Shown here piece after piece: positions 1-9,166 of a stretch of 64,000 bases of DNA (position 1 is the stretch's first letter; every line of letters starts with the position of its first letter). Source of the DNA: Bacteroidia bacterium (GTDB lineage: Bacteria; Bacteroidota; Bacteroidia; B-17B0; Aurantibacillaceae); contig JALHRL010000001.1 of assembly GCA_022841465.1 (NCBI GenBank), forward strand, positions 248,001 to 312,000. Direction: 5' to 3'. The position numbers and the translations under genes were made by a program. The notes under the pieces were generated by a model that made no database searches, had not been told where the DNA came from, and worked only from the letters and a program-made list of their open reading frames with translations.

Positions 1-54
1 ACTTTAGCGAAAGTAGAACTTATACAAAGGCTTAATAAAATATTAACCCACTGA
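1..54 (+). CDS. C-terminal end of an upstream gene cut by the window edge
   Basis: Frame 1 is open from the first base to a TGA at 52-54 and encodes 17 residues (TLAKVELIQRLNKILTH). The stop lies 10 bases before the next start, so this could be the tail of the preceding gene in a short operon. The peptide is helical and charged; no family can be named. Seventeen open codons can occur by chance, so this is weak. Confidence 0.35.
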   Translation, partial: TLAKVELIQRLNKILTH

Positions 55-64
55 AACAAATCGT

Positions 65-586
65 ATGGACAAGATTGAAATCAAAAAGGCATCATTGACG
101 GACATTAAACAACTTCAGGTAATTGGCAGACAGACTTTTTTTGAAACGTTTGCGAACCATAATACCTCCGAAGACATGCAAAAGTATCTCGACAATAGTT
201 TTAGCACCAATACACTTACTAGTGAATTAAGCAATCCAAATTCTGAATTTTACTTTGCACTGCTCGACAATAAAGTAATCGGTTACTTAAAAATTAATTA
301 CGGACAAGCGCAAACCGAAATCAAAGACAAAAAATCAATTGAGATTGAACGCATTTATGTTCTCAAGGACTTTCAAGGGAAAAAAGTCGGGCAAGTTTTG
401 TATGACAAAGCAATAAACATTGCTCGGCAGACAAAGTCTGAATATGTTTGGTTAGGTGTATGGGAGAAAAATCCAAGAGCAATTAAATTTTATCAGAAGA
501 ACGGTTTCGTGGAATTTGACAAACATATTTTTAAGCTTGGCAATGACGAGCAAACGGACATAATGATGCATTTAAAATTAATATGA
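65..586 (+). CDS. GNAT family N-acetyltransferase
   Basis: A single GNAT domain of 173 aa that transfers acetyl from acetyl-CoA to an amine. The acetyl-CoA loop is around residues 95-116 (IERIYVLKDFQGKKVGQ, the R/Q-x-x-G-x-G-like loop). Motif B is at 136-148 (NPRAIKFYQKNGF), followed by a typical C-terminal strand ending DIMMHLKLI. The N-terminal part (residues 1-60) with the FETFANHNT segment resembles PaiA-type spermidine/polyamine acetyltransferases, but the substrate is not certain. ATG at 65 is the only sensible start. It stands alone: the next 280 bases have no gene. Confidence 0.9.
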   Translation: MDKIEIKKASLTDIKQLQVIGRQTFFETFANHNTSEDMQKYLDNSFSTNTLTSELSNPNSEFYFALLDNKVIGYLKINYGQAQTEIKDKKSIEIERIYVLKDFQGKKVGQVLYDKAINIARQTKSEYVWLGVWEKNPRAIKFYQKNGFVEFDKHIFKLGNDEQTDIMMHLKLI

Positions 587-767
587 CAAAAATGGCGGGC
601 ATGCAAGCAAAATGTACTGTATGCCGGCAACAAGTGTTAACATCATGTAAGCCCATTTTTGCGGGCTAAATACTCATACCCAACCGCATTTAGCAAAAAA
701 ACGGAATCTCCTTGTGATGCAATAGCGGTTAAGCAATGGACTACAAGCAACGAACCCAAGTGGTAAA

Positions 768-788
768 ATGACGAACCGTGTTTGTCAT
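768..788. promoter_or_regulatory. 21-bp dyad, copy 1 of 3 (ATGAC-N11-GTCAT)
   Basis: ATGAC at 768-772 and GTCAT at 784-788 enclose GAACCGTGTTT. The arms extend to 9 bp (ATGACGAAC / GTTTGTCAT, 8 of 9 paired). The same layout recurs at 6466-6486 and 29210-29230, always in non-coding DNA. It lies about 80 bases upstream of the DUF5686 gene and near a LytTR response regulator, so it may be an operator for a dimeric regulator. The binding protein is unknown. Confidence 0.5.
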
Positions 789-870
789 TTTAGGTGGGTA
801 GTTTTTTACTTTTTGCCAAACCTGATGTATCTTTAAAAAACGTATCCCTAATCACTTGAATACCCACAAA

Positions 871-3429
871 ATGATGAGATTAAGTTGTCAAAGGTCATGC
901 CTTTCTGTAAGATTATGCCGATATCTCATAATCATTTTATGTTTACTCATCGGAGTTTCTATGAATGCCCAGAAAGGAGTTATAAAAGGAAAAATAACCG
1001 ATGCTACTAATAATGAACCTATTCCCTTTTCGACCGTTTATTTCAAAGGAACTTCGTTTGCTACTACCACAAATTTTAACGGGGAATACGAAATTAAGAT
1101 GCAAAAAAGTTTTGATTCTATTACTGTACAATACATCGGCTACAAAACCAAATCGAAAGGCATTGATAAAAACAGTGCAGTTCAGGTAATTGATTTTCAG
1201 TTGGAATCTTTAACTAATGAATTAGATGAAATAGTAGTCATTGCCGGAGAAAACCCTGCATGGCGAATTTTAAGAAACGTCGTTAAAAATAAGACAAGTA
1301 ATAATGTAACAAAACAACAGAAGAGTATAGAATTTCACACTTATACACGTAGCGAGATATGCCTTGATAATATTTCTGAAAAACTAAAAAAAAGTTTCTT
1401 TTTGGGAAATGTGGCGACTATTTTAGATAATGCAAAAAAAGTCGCCGGTGAAGATGGAAAACTGGTTATCCCTATATTCGTAAGTGAGGTTATTTCAAAA
1501 AACTATCGAAAGACCTCTCCTCAAAAAAATAAAGAGGTTATTTTAAATTCTAAGATATCTGGTATAGGAATAGCGGACAATACTACAATTAGTCAGTTTG
1601 TCGGGTCAGGGTTATTAAACATTAATTTATACAACAATTACAGCACTATTCTTACCAAAGATCTCGTATCACCAATCTGCGATGAATGGCGTTTAAATTA
1701 CAAGTATTATTTGGTAGACAGTCAACAAATTAATAATCGCTTTTGTTATGAAATTAAATTTTATCCTAGAAGTAAATTTGACCTGGCATACACCGGGAAA
1801 ATATGGATCGACAAAATAGATTATGCATTAGTAAGAATTGATGCCCAAATAAATAAGGAAGCGAATATTAATTATGTTGACAAAATCAAGATTCAACAGG
1901 AGTTCATTAAAAAAGATTCCCTCTGGCTACCATCTAATACAAGATTACTAATTGACCTCACTGAGGTTGCGGATTATTCATCAGGAGTTTTAATAAAAAC
2001 AAACACCAGGTATTATGATTATAACACCTCTGCTCCTGAAAAGCCATTAATATTTTATGATAGCCCAACCGAAATAACAGAAAATGACTCTATAAAGAAT
2101 CAAAATTTTGATTCAATTCGGCCAATAGAACTCTCAGAGGAGGAAAAGAGCATGTACAATACGATTGATTCTGTCAAGAACGTTCCAAAAATCAAACAAT
2201 TGATAAAGACGCTTGATTTTTTGGTAAGTGGCTATAAACCGATTGGAAAGATAGAATTAGGACCTTATCCTTATTTTTATTCATACAATCAATTTGAACA
2301 ACATCGCTTGAGAATTGGGTTTAGAACAACTAAAAAGTTCAGTAACACCTGGAGCATAAAAGGATACTTAGCTTTTACAACTGGTGATTCTACTTTTATA
2401 AAACCTGAAATTGATATTAGCAAAACTCTTAAAACAAAGCAATTCTGCGAAATCGGCGTGAAATATCACTTTGATGCAGAGCAATTAGGGATTAGCACCG
2501 AAAATCTGGATTTTAATTCAAATGTTAGTACTTCTATATTTTCAGCAGTTTCCCGATTTGGCCCTTTCAATTATCCTTATTACTTGGATGAATTGTCATT
2601 TTATTTAAATACCGAAGTTAAGCCAGGTTTAACTCAAAACTTTACAGTTCGAAGCAGAGCATACTTGCCTTGTTTTCCATTTGCTTTCCGTTTGAACCCT
2701 GGGAATATTCTTGATAAATCCGCAAAGGATTATTTTCAAACTACCGAATTTGTTTATGATCTTAGGTATTCTCCTAGTGAAATGGCTATTCGAACTAAGC
2801 GTAATAAACGAGTCCGAATAAAGCGAAACCGCGATAGTTTTACATATAATTTCAAATACATATATGGCTCTAAGTTATGGGCAGATTTTGAATATCATAA
2901 GTTCTTTTTAGGAATCAATAAATCAATTCGCCTTGGGTTTTTAGGGCGAAGTACTTTCGATTTGAATATGGGATATTCTCCATCTACGATACCTCTACCG
3001 CTATTATTTATTCATCAAGGAAATGAATCTCCGGTCTATCTTAATAAAGCATTTAATCAAATGAATTTTTTAGAATTTGTATCAGATAAATATGTCTCTC
3101 TTAATTGGTTTCATTCCTTTGAGGGACTTTTTTTCAACAGAGTACCGCTAATCCAAAAATGGGGTTGGAGAACTAATGCTACGGGAAAAATATTATACGG
3201 AGATTTAAGTAGAGTTAATAAGGGTTTACAAGCAGAAAGCACTTTGACCGGCTTACCTATCACTCCAATAAATAGTCTTCAATCACGAACGCCATACATA
3301 GAATTGGGTTATGGAGTTAGCAATATTCTAAAATGCTTAAGAATTGATTTTGTACATCGTTTAACCTATTTGGACAGGCTAAAAGTACATCCCTTTGGTA
3401 TAAAACTCTCTATAGAAATAAAATTGTAA
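871..3429 (+). CDS. DUF5686 / carboxypeptidase-regulatory-like domain outer-membrane protein
   Basis: About 852 aa from ATG 871. An in-frame TTG at 856 and an ATG at 874 are alternatives; 871 or 874 best precedes the hydrophobic signal segment (YLIIILCLLIGVSMNAQ). A CarboxypepD_reg-like beta-sandwich follows (residues about 35-115, KGVIKGKITDATNNEPIPFS). The rest matches the DUF5686 pattern: a mixed mid-region and a C-terminal half rich in alternating aromatic strands, ending in a strand with FGIKLSIEIKL, as expected for an outer-membrane beta-barrel. The family is common in Bacteroidota and its exact function is unknown. It stands upstream of a LytS/LytTR pair on the same strand, with a 228-base gap. 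Confidence 0.85.
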   Translation: MMRLSCQRSCLSVRLCRYLIIILCLLIGVSMNAQKGVIKGKITDATNNEPIPFSTVYFKGTSFATTTNFNGEYEIKMQKSFDSITVQYIGYKTKSKGIDKNSAVQVIDFQLESLTNELDEIVVIAGENPAWRILRNVVKNKTSNNVTKQQKSIEFHTYTRSEICLDNISEKLKKSFFLGNVATILDNAKKVAGEDGKLVIPIFVSEVISKNYRKTSPQKNKEVILNSKISGIGIADNTTISQFVGSGLLNINLYNNYSTILTKDLVSPICDEWRLNYKYYLVDSQQINNRFCYEIKFYPRSKFDLAYTGKIWIDKIDYALVRIDAQINKEANINYVDKIKIQQEFIKKDSLWLPSNTRLLIDLTEVADYSSGVLIKTNTRYYDYNTSAPEKPLIFYDSPTEITENDSIKNQNFDSIRPIELSEEEKSMYNTIDSVKNVPKIKQLIKTLDFLVSGYKPIGKIELGPYPYFYSYNQFEQHRLRIGFRTTKKFSNTWSIKGYLAFTTGDSTFIKPEIDISKTLKTKQFCEIGVKYHFDAEQLGISTENLDFNSNVSTSIFSAVSRFGPFNYPYYLDELSFYLNTEVKPGLTQNFTVRSRAYLPCFPFAFRLNPGNILDKSAKDYFQTTEFVYDLRYSPSEMAIRTKRNKRVRIKRNRDSFTYNFKYIYGSKLWADFEYHKFFLGINKSIRLGFLGRSTFDLNMGYSPSTIPLPLLFIHQGNESPVYLNKAFNQMNFLEFVSDKYVSLNWFHSFEGLFFNRVPLIQKWGWRTNATGKILYGDLSRVNKGLQAESTLTGLPITPINSLQSRTPYIELGYGVSNILKCLRIDFVHRLTYLDRLKVHPFGIKLSIEIKL

Positions 3430-3657
3430 AATATGGCAGTTGGGTAGTTGAAGCATAGACTTTTAGGTAAGATTTTTTCATTTATGTTAAATTACCCAAC
3501 CTGCCGCCAAATTAAACTAAAATGAAAGTAACAATAAGACCAGTTTTCATTGAAAGAGTCACGTAAAAACTGATATAAAAGACAGGTCTCTACATTTGAA
3601 TCAGTAACTTGCGAATCAGGACAATTCAAACGATTTTTGTTAATAATACTATTTATA

Positions 3658-4722
3658 ATGATTAAAAAACGATTAAAGAAAAATCTATGGCGTGAAGGTC
3701 TTTTTTTTGTGATCCTTTATATGCTATTGATTTTATATGATTATCACGACATAACAACTTTAGACGGTCTAGCCAAGGGATCAGTTTACTTTCTCATTAT
3801 CTATTTGCAAGCGCAACTTCATCGCTTTTTTTTAGTTCCTATCTTATTTAAAAAGCAATATAAAAGATACGTATTGTTTTCAACTCTTTTCTTCATAATT
3901 GGCACGGTAGTTTTATATTTCGCCGACTATTATTGGATTTATGCCGATCTTTATCAAGACTCTTACAATTCTGAAGAATCATTTACAGGAATATACGGGA
4001 AGAGCACTCTTGGAATATTATTGTCACATGTTATTTTTAATATAGTGGGCATATGTATTATAATGTCACCTTTTCTTATGTGGGATTATTATTCCCAGCA
4101 ACAAAGAAAAAATCTTGACAAAATTTTAATTAATGATATCCAAATCAAATTACTGCATACTCAGCTTAACCCTCATTTTTTTTTCAATGTATTAAATAAC
4201 TTATACGGTATTAGTTTACATGAACCAAATAAGATCCCGCCATTGTTAATTCAACTTTCGAAGCTAATGCGTTACCAGATCGAAAGTAGCATGCCATCGG
4301 TTTCCTTAAGTAAAGAAATTGAATTCATTCAAAGTTATATCACTCTTGAAAGAGAAAGAGTTGGAAATAGATGTTTAATGAGTGTTAAATTGCCAAAGAC
4401 AGATACTTCCATTTATGATAGATATTCAATTGCCCCTTTAATCCTTATGCCATTAATAGAAAATACTTTTAAACATGGACTGGCTATAATAAATGAGTGT
4501 TACGTTGAGATTACACTGCAAATAAAAGATGATGAGTTGACACTTTGCACAATCAATTCATTACCAGGAAGCAAAGCAGAAAATTCTACAGGAATTGGCC
4601 TTTTAAACACTAGAAAAAGATTGGAATTGCTATATAAAGATTTCGAACTACAAACAGGTGTTAATTCCCATGATCAATTTAGAGCCTTTTTACGTATTAA
4701 ATTAACTAGCTATTTAAAATGA
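3658..4722 (+). CDS. LytS/YehU-type sensor histidine kinase
   Basis: About 354 aa; ATG 3658 is chosen over an upstream in-frame TTG at 3637. The first about 150 residues hold four hydrophobic membrane segments. The His_kinase domain then has the phosphoacceptor box LNPHFFFNVLNNLYGIS (around residue 172). The ATPase domain has an N-box (LMPLIENTFKHG) and a G-box (GIGLLNTRKRLELLY). It overlaps the next gene by 4 bases (ATGA), the usual arrangement for a kinase with its cognate LytTR regulator. The input signal is unknown. Confidence 0.93.
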   Translation: MIKKRLKKNLWREGLFFVILYMLLILYDYHDITTLDGLAKGSVYFLIIYLQAQLHRFFLVPILFKKQYKRYVLFSTLFFIIGTVVLYFADYYWIYADLYQDSYNSEESFTGIYGKSTLGILLSHVIFNIVGICIIMSPFLMWDYYSQQQRKNLDKILINDIQIKLLHTQLNPHFFFNVLNNLYGISLHEPNKIPPLLIQLSKLMRYQIESSMPSVSLSKEIEFIQSYITLERERVGNRCLMSVKLPKTDTSIYDRYSIAPLILMPLIENTFKHGLAIINECYVEITLQIKDDELTLCTINSLPGSKAENSTGIGLLNTRKRLELLYKDFELQTGVNSHDQFRAFLRIKLTSYLK

Positions 4723-5456
4723 ACGGAAATTTAAGTTGTATAATTATTGATGACGAGCCTAATGCACACCTCGTATTGAAACATTATTTTAAGCAACTAA
4801 AGGAGCTGTCTTTTCTTGGTAGTTTTTATAACGGCGTTGATGCAATTGATTTTATTCGCATCAACCATGTTGACCTTGTTTTTTTAGATATCAATATGCC
4901 TGAACTTTCTGGTTTTGAAATGTTGCATGCATTGTCGCAACCACCTTTGGTGATTTTTACAACTGCTCATTCGGAATTCGCATTGGATGGGTACAAGTAT
5001 AGTGCGGTTGATTACCTACTAAAACCAATTGAATTGCCTAGATTTTTAAGTGCGATAGATAAGGCTATTCAAAGAAAGGGGTTAGACGTCACGAATAGTA
5101 AATCTTCACGTCACAACGAGGTGCCATTGGAGAGTTTTATCAACATTAAAAGAGATGGGGAATTAATAAAAGTAGAACTGGAAACAATAGTGTATGTTCA
5201 AAGTTATGGTAATTACGTGAAGATAATTTCAGATGATAAAAAATACCTTACGTCAATTACAACTTTTGAAATAGAAAAAAAATTACCGAAAGATAAATTT
5301 CTACGAATCCACAAATCCTATATTATATCAATAAAACATGTTTCCAAATTAGAGCATAATAGACTTTTTATTAAAAATTTAGAATTACCCATTGGGAATA
5401 CTTTTAAAAGGGAGGTTTTATTGAAATTGAGTAATATTATTAATAACCATGAATAA
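4719..5456 (+). CDS. LytTR-family response regulator
   Basis: 245 aa. The receiver domain (1-120) has the acidic pair DDE at 11-13, phosphoacceptor Asp57 in FLDINMPELSG, a conserved Thr in FTTAHSEFA, and Lys in LLKPIE. A LytTR DNA-binding domain follows (about 140-240), including YVQSYGNYVKI and FLRIHKSYIISIKHV. It is translationally coupled to the histidine kinase. LytTR regulators bind short repeats upstream of their targets; the dyads at 768, 6466 and 29210 are possible but unproven sites. Confidence 0.93.
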   Translation: MNGNLSCIIIDDEPNAHLVLKHYFKQLKELSFLGSFYNGVDAIDFIRINHVDLVFLDINMPELSGFEMLHALSQPPLVIFTTAHSEFALDGYKYSAVDYLLKPIELPRFLSAIDKAIQRKGLDVTNSKSSRHNEVPLESFINIKRDGELIKVELETIVYVQSYGNYVKIISDDKKYLTSITTFEIEKKLPKDKFLRIHKSYIISIKHVSKLEHNRLFIKNLELPIGNTFKREVLLKLSNIINNHE

Positions 5457-5483
5457 TCTTAAAGCTAGCGCATCAGTTTAAAT

Positions 5484-6044
5484 ATGAATGTCAACGTAAA
5501 ACCGCTTCTTTTGATTGCCTGTCAATTAATTATTTTTTCAACGCTAAAAGCCCAAAAACAAAGTGGTAGTTCTTCTGGCTATCCGACACCGCCATCCAAT
5601 AAGAACATGCTTTTTTATTTGCAGCGTACACTGAATAAAAATACTGTTGTTTACGAACTTAATTATAATAATGATAGCACTATCAATCAGCAAGAACCTG
5701 TTAAAGCCTATTGGATACAATACTCAGATAAAGGGCAAAGGCAACCATTATCGGGTATGCAAAAGAAGCACTCTTATGGCGTCACTTCTACTTTAATAGA
5801 TAAAGAAAAGCTATCATTCAAAATTAACCTGATAGGATATCCTAAAAGAGACATTTACTTGCTGAAGTCAAGCAGTGGGGGCTATAAAACTTACATTAAC
5901 GTAAACGCAAAAACTGTTCAGATGGAAAGGATTTTTTTTAAAATTGATGGCGGAAGTTTAATAAATCCAAATATAGTTTATATCGAAATAACAGGAAAAG
6001 ATATTAAAACGAACCAAGAGGTTTCGGAACGTTTTGCACCTTAA
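5484..6044 (+). CDS. DUF4833 domain secreted protein
   Basis: 186 aa with an N-terminal signal peptide (LLLIACQLIIFSTLKAQ). The body matches the DUF4833 pattern: NMLFYLQRTLNKNTVVYEL, then VKAYWIQY, then SFKINLIGYPKRDIYLL. It is probably a small periplasmic or surface protein of unknown function. It starts 28 bases after the response regulator on the same strand and could be co-transcribed. Confidence 0.8.
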   Translation: MNVNVKPLLLIACQLIIFSTLKAQKQSGSSSGYPTPPSNKNMLFYLQRTLNKNTVVYELNYNNDSTINQQEPVKAYWIQYSDKGQRQPLSGMQKKHSYGVTSTLIDKEKLSFKINLIGYPKRDIYLLKSSSGGYKTYINVNAKTVQMERIFFKIDGGSLINPNIVYIEITGKDIKTNQEVSERFAP

Positions 6045-6074
6045 CTGTTCGACACTTGTTTTCTTATATTGTAC

Positions 6075-6311
6075 TCAACCCGTATCGCGTATTCTTGCTC
6101 TCACTTTTTCCCAGGCGGCATTAACATCGAAACTAATATTATAACTAAAATTGGCAATCACCTCAAATAGTTTTTTGCTTTCTTCAAAATACAGTTCGTT
6201 CTCTGCTGATTCTTTCAACCAAGCATCAAGGAATGCGATCTCATCACTGTTCACCTCTGCGGCAAGGTATTTGACAATAAGTTCATCAATACATATGAAA
6301 CTATCCTTCAT
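6075..6311 (-). pseudogene. FecR-type anti-sigma factor, N-terminal fragment
   Basis: Encodes 78 aa matching only the cytoplasmic N-terminal (DUF4880-like) part of FecR-family anti-sigma factors: ELIVKYLAAEVNSDEIAFLDAWL, then a region ending FDVNAAWEKVRARI. A normal FecR continues for about 250 more residues through a membrane segment and a periplasmic FecR domain; here a TGA follows at once. The ECF sigma gene that normally precedes fecR is absent. It looks like a remnant left by rearrangement near the edge of the accessory region. A short functional anti-sigma peptide cannot be excluded. Confidence 0.65.
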
Positions 6312-6701
6312 TCAACTCAACTAACAATATATCACCTTGAAATTTGTTCTTTAATATTTTCATATTGCAATTTCACCATTGCCCTTTAATATTTTAAATT
6401 TCAATCAGCGCTGGTAATTAAAGATACAGTAGGTTTTTTGCAAAGAAAAAAATTACTAACTTAAAATGATGAACGTTGTATATCATTGAATAATTAGACC
6501 TTTGATTGTGATGCTCATTCTTATTTGCTTTTAGCTAAGGCTTGCTAATTTGAGCTATCTCGCACTCTAGTAGAAAGCCAAAGTAGTGATCTCATTAATA
6601 CTAAATTGCAAAGTTTTACAAATATAACTCTGCCATGTTTTGTAGCAATATCAAAAATTGGTTGTAATTGCATTTAGTTTCAAGTATTTAAGTGTTAAGA
6701 C
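6312..6701. other. Gene-free spacer at the left edge of the accessory region
   Basis: About 390 AT-rich bases with no supportable ORF. The only structure seen is dyad copy 2 (6466-6486). There is no tRNA fragment or copy of the tRNA-Arg 3' end here, so no attachment site could be assigned. Confidence 0.6.
6466..6486. promoter_or_regulatory. 21-bp dyad, copy 2 of 3
   Basis: ATGAT at 6466-6470 and ATCAT at 6482-6486 flank GAACGTTGTAT. It shares the central AACGTTGTA with the copy at 29210-29230. No gene start follows closely on either strand, so it may be an orphaned operator left after the adjacent sigma/fecR genes were lost. Confidence 0.45.
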
Positions 6702-6725
6702 AAAAAAAAGACGGAAATTTCCGCC
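6702..6725 (-). terminator. Intrinsic terminator of the minus-strand virus-like operon
   Basis: On the minus strand the hairpin GGCGGAAATTTCCGTC is followed by a run of eight T. It lies 27 bases after the stop of the RecA-fold ATPase, the last gene of the cluster. Confidence 0.85.
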
Positions 6726-6751
6726 TTAAAATTACGATCCAATTGGACTTA

Positions 6752-9166
6752 TTAATCCACCCTATGAATCTTCTTAGCCTCGTCAAAACCGACCCATTTG
6801 CCCTTGCTGTCTAGCCCCCTGTTGGCTAATTCCCTTCGAACTAAATAAACAAGGTCAAATTCGCCTTGTAATGCTTCTACAAGAACTTTTGTGTTAGTGA
6901 GGCTGAATACAAACCCCGGATTCTCCTCGTCTTTTCTTTTGGCATAAAATTCCGGGTAGAATTTCTCTCTTGATTTTTCTACTGATTTTCCTGTTTTCTT
7001 ATTCCATTCTTCTAAAGCCTTTTTCATGATTATCAAAAACTCAGTAACGTTAACATGAATTGCATTGACAATTTCAGGAAGATTGGAATTCCTCTCCTGT
7101 GCGATATCTAAAATTTGAATATAGTCGCCATCAGTTAATTCTAAATCCCATTCTCGTTCAATAACTCCCTTTAAAATACGCACACCATGATTAAAAGGAA
7201 TTATTGTCTTTTTTATTTGTTCAGTATTTTTCGGAGAAGATTTTTGTTTCATTGCTTTCAGTTTTTCTTCCCCAGTTTTGGTTAACTGACCGCCCATCTT
7301 TTTCCACACATCGGGTGGTATCTCTTCACGGATTACCGTGTCGCAATTCATGGCATGATTCATCGCTGATTTATAATCGCCTTTATCACAATATTTTTTA
7401 ATGACTTTTAGATTCTGCCAATCCGCTTGGTTTAGCCATTCGGGCTCTGTCCAATCCTTTTTCTTTACAGTCTTTTTCATTGCTTTATTTTTAGTTCCGT
7501 CTAACAACGGTACATTATTTCGTAAAGTCAAGTTATGTTTTGAGGAACTATTTTTTGTTCCGCTAACATCCTCTTTATCCTTCCAGTCGTAATATAAATC
7601 TCTGTCTTTACCGGCTACCTTTCTGAGTTCATTCTCCAAACCTGACAATCTTAAATCATAATATGAAAAACCACCTTCATCCTCGTCTAACTCTTCTTCA
7701 TCATCGCTAGACATAAAATAAACGGCATCAACTTTTACTTTCGCATCTTCTTTTTTAATCCGGGCTTCGGCAAGTTTTTGTACCCATTGTTCCGACTCAA
7801 ATTTATTAGCTCTAATAGCCTCCTGGACAGATTCGCCTCGCTCTATAAGAAAATCAAATTCTTCTAAAGAGACGCTAAAGGTTGGTTTAATAACAATTGG
7901 ATCGCGTATGGGCTTTTTTTTTACTTTTCCGATTCCTGACAAATCATCTTCTCCCGAAATACCATCATCAAAAATTCGCATCTCACCGCCTTGATTAAAA
8001 CGACCGTTCTGAATAGCGATTCCTTTTTCCGGTACTTCAATAACCACATCCACATCATGCTGAAATTCATTAGTCCCTCTGAATTTTCCTTCTTTTGTAG
8101 ATTGAAAAACATAGATAAAAGATACACCCGGATTATCAGTCTTTAACTTGGTAAGTTCCTGTGGCGACAAGCCAAGTTTATTTACACTATCCAAGAACAC
8201 AAATTGATATCCTGATAGGCTTTTAGGTAGGTTATCGGCAACAAAGAGATTTTCATTTGAAACGTCCTTATCCTTCAGTTTTTTCTGTAAAGTAGCATCC
8301 AGTTTCTCTTCCTTGGCCACATAGAGGACTTTGCCGTGATTTCGGGCTAAATAACCCGCAAAATCTACGCACAGATAGCTTTTTCCCATCTTTGGGCGTC
8401 CATATACCATCGCTGTGAATCCAGGGGCAGGATCGCCAATAAATTCAAGCCACTTATCTTTTAGCCCAATAGTACTGAATTCAAGATTGGCAAAATCCAA
8501 GCTGCTCATAATTTTGCCATTGTTTTGGGCAATTCCGTTCAAGCCAATGGACTTGCGTTTGGGCTTTTTTTCTGTCGGTTCATCGTCCAAATCTTCGTAA
8601 GCATTCTCATACTTTTCAATGATGGTTTTATAGCGTTTAATGGTTTCGGGTTTGAGTACAAAATGCTTGGCATTCTTCATTGTGTTGAAAGCATTAATAA
8701 CTGCATTTTGCATTGCAATAATATTTTTCGCCACGGGAGACTTTTTTGTGATCTCCTTTTTCTGAATGGCTTTTTGCAGCTCATCAATAAAAATCTCGAA
8801 AGTATTTTTATAAAGAATCTTATCGTGAAAAGCTAAAAAACGGTGAATGAATTTTATCTCTGTTCCGATTTTAGAATAAGGATTCACTTTTTTTGGTTTG
8901 TTTTCGTTGTTTTTCGTTCCCTCCATTTTTTCTTCTTGCGTTGTGCCGGATAAATCTTTTTTGTTAGATGTCATAAACTCTTCGAGTTTTTTAAATACCA
9001 AATCAATCATGCGTTTTAAATCTGCTTCATTTTGATATCCGCTCCAGTCTTCTCCATTAACTGTTTTGGTTAAAATAACCGTATGCGATTGTTTTAATAC
9101 CAACGGCAATTTTTCAAAGCCAATTTTATTTATCGTGTCGAAGTAATTTTCTGTTGTAATTTTCAT
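6752..9166 (-). CDS. RecA/RadA-fold ATPase with long N- and C-terminal extensions
   Basis: 804 aa. A helical N-terminal region (1-220) precedes a RecA-like core. The core has a Walker A motif near residue 257 (YGRPKMGKSYLCVD), a strand ending in VAKEE as in RecA/RadA ATP sensors, a Walker B-like YQFVFLDS near 322, and a segment (GTNEFQHDVDVVIEV) resembling the RadA/DnaB-type post-Walker region. The C-terminal 400 residues are charged and low in recognisable domains. Probably a DNA-handling motor (replication or recombination). It does not look like an FtsK/HerA packaging ATPase, but that role is not excluded. It abuts the Dam gene (shared base 9166) and ends at the operon terminator. Confidence 0.7.
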   Translation of the reverse strand: MKITTENYFDTINKIGFEKLPLVLKQSHTVILTKTVNGEDWSGYQNEADLKRMIDLVFKKLEEFMTSNKKDLSGTTQEEKMEGTKNNENKPKKVNPYSKIGTEIKFIHRFLAFHDKILYKNTFEIFIDELQKAIQKKEITKKSPVAKNIIAMQNAVINAFNTMKNAKHFVLKPETIKRYKTIIEKYENAYEDLDDEPTEKKPKRKSIGLNGIAQNNGKIMSSLDFANLEFSTIGLKDKWLEFIGDPAPGFTAMVYGRPKMGKSYLCVDFAGYLARNHGKVLYVAKEEKLDATLQKKLKDKDVSNENLFVADNLPKSLSGYQFVFLDSVNKLGLSPQELTKLKTDNPGVSFIYVFQSTKEGKFRGTNEFQHDVDVVIEVPEKGIAIQNGRFNQGGEMRIFDDGISGEDDLSGIGKVKKKPIRDPIVIKPTFSVSLEEFDFLIERGESVQEAIRANKFESEQWVQKLAEARIKKEDAKVKVDAVYFMSSDDEEELDEDEGGFSYYDLRLSGLENELRKVAGKDRDLYYDWKDKEDVSGTKNSSSKHNLTLRNNVPLLDGTKNKAMKKTVKKKDWTEPEWLNQADWQNLKVIKKYCDKGDYKSAMNHAMNCDTVIREEIPPDVWKKMGGQLTKTGEEKLKAMKQKSSPKNTEQIKKTIIPFNHGVRILKGVIEREWDLELTDGDYIQILDIAQERNSNLPEIVNAIHVNVTEFLIIMKKALEEWNKKTGKSVEKSREKFYPEFYAKRKDEENPGFVFSLTNTKVLVEALQGEFDLVYLVRRELANRGLDSKGKWVGFDEAKKIHRVD

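Noticed and set aside
587-767. Integron attC-like site after the acetyltransferase (inverted GGCAT/ATGCC and GTTAACA strings)
   Set aside because: No paired R and L boxes of an attC site could be set out, and no integron integrase is in the window.
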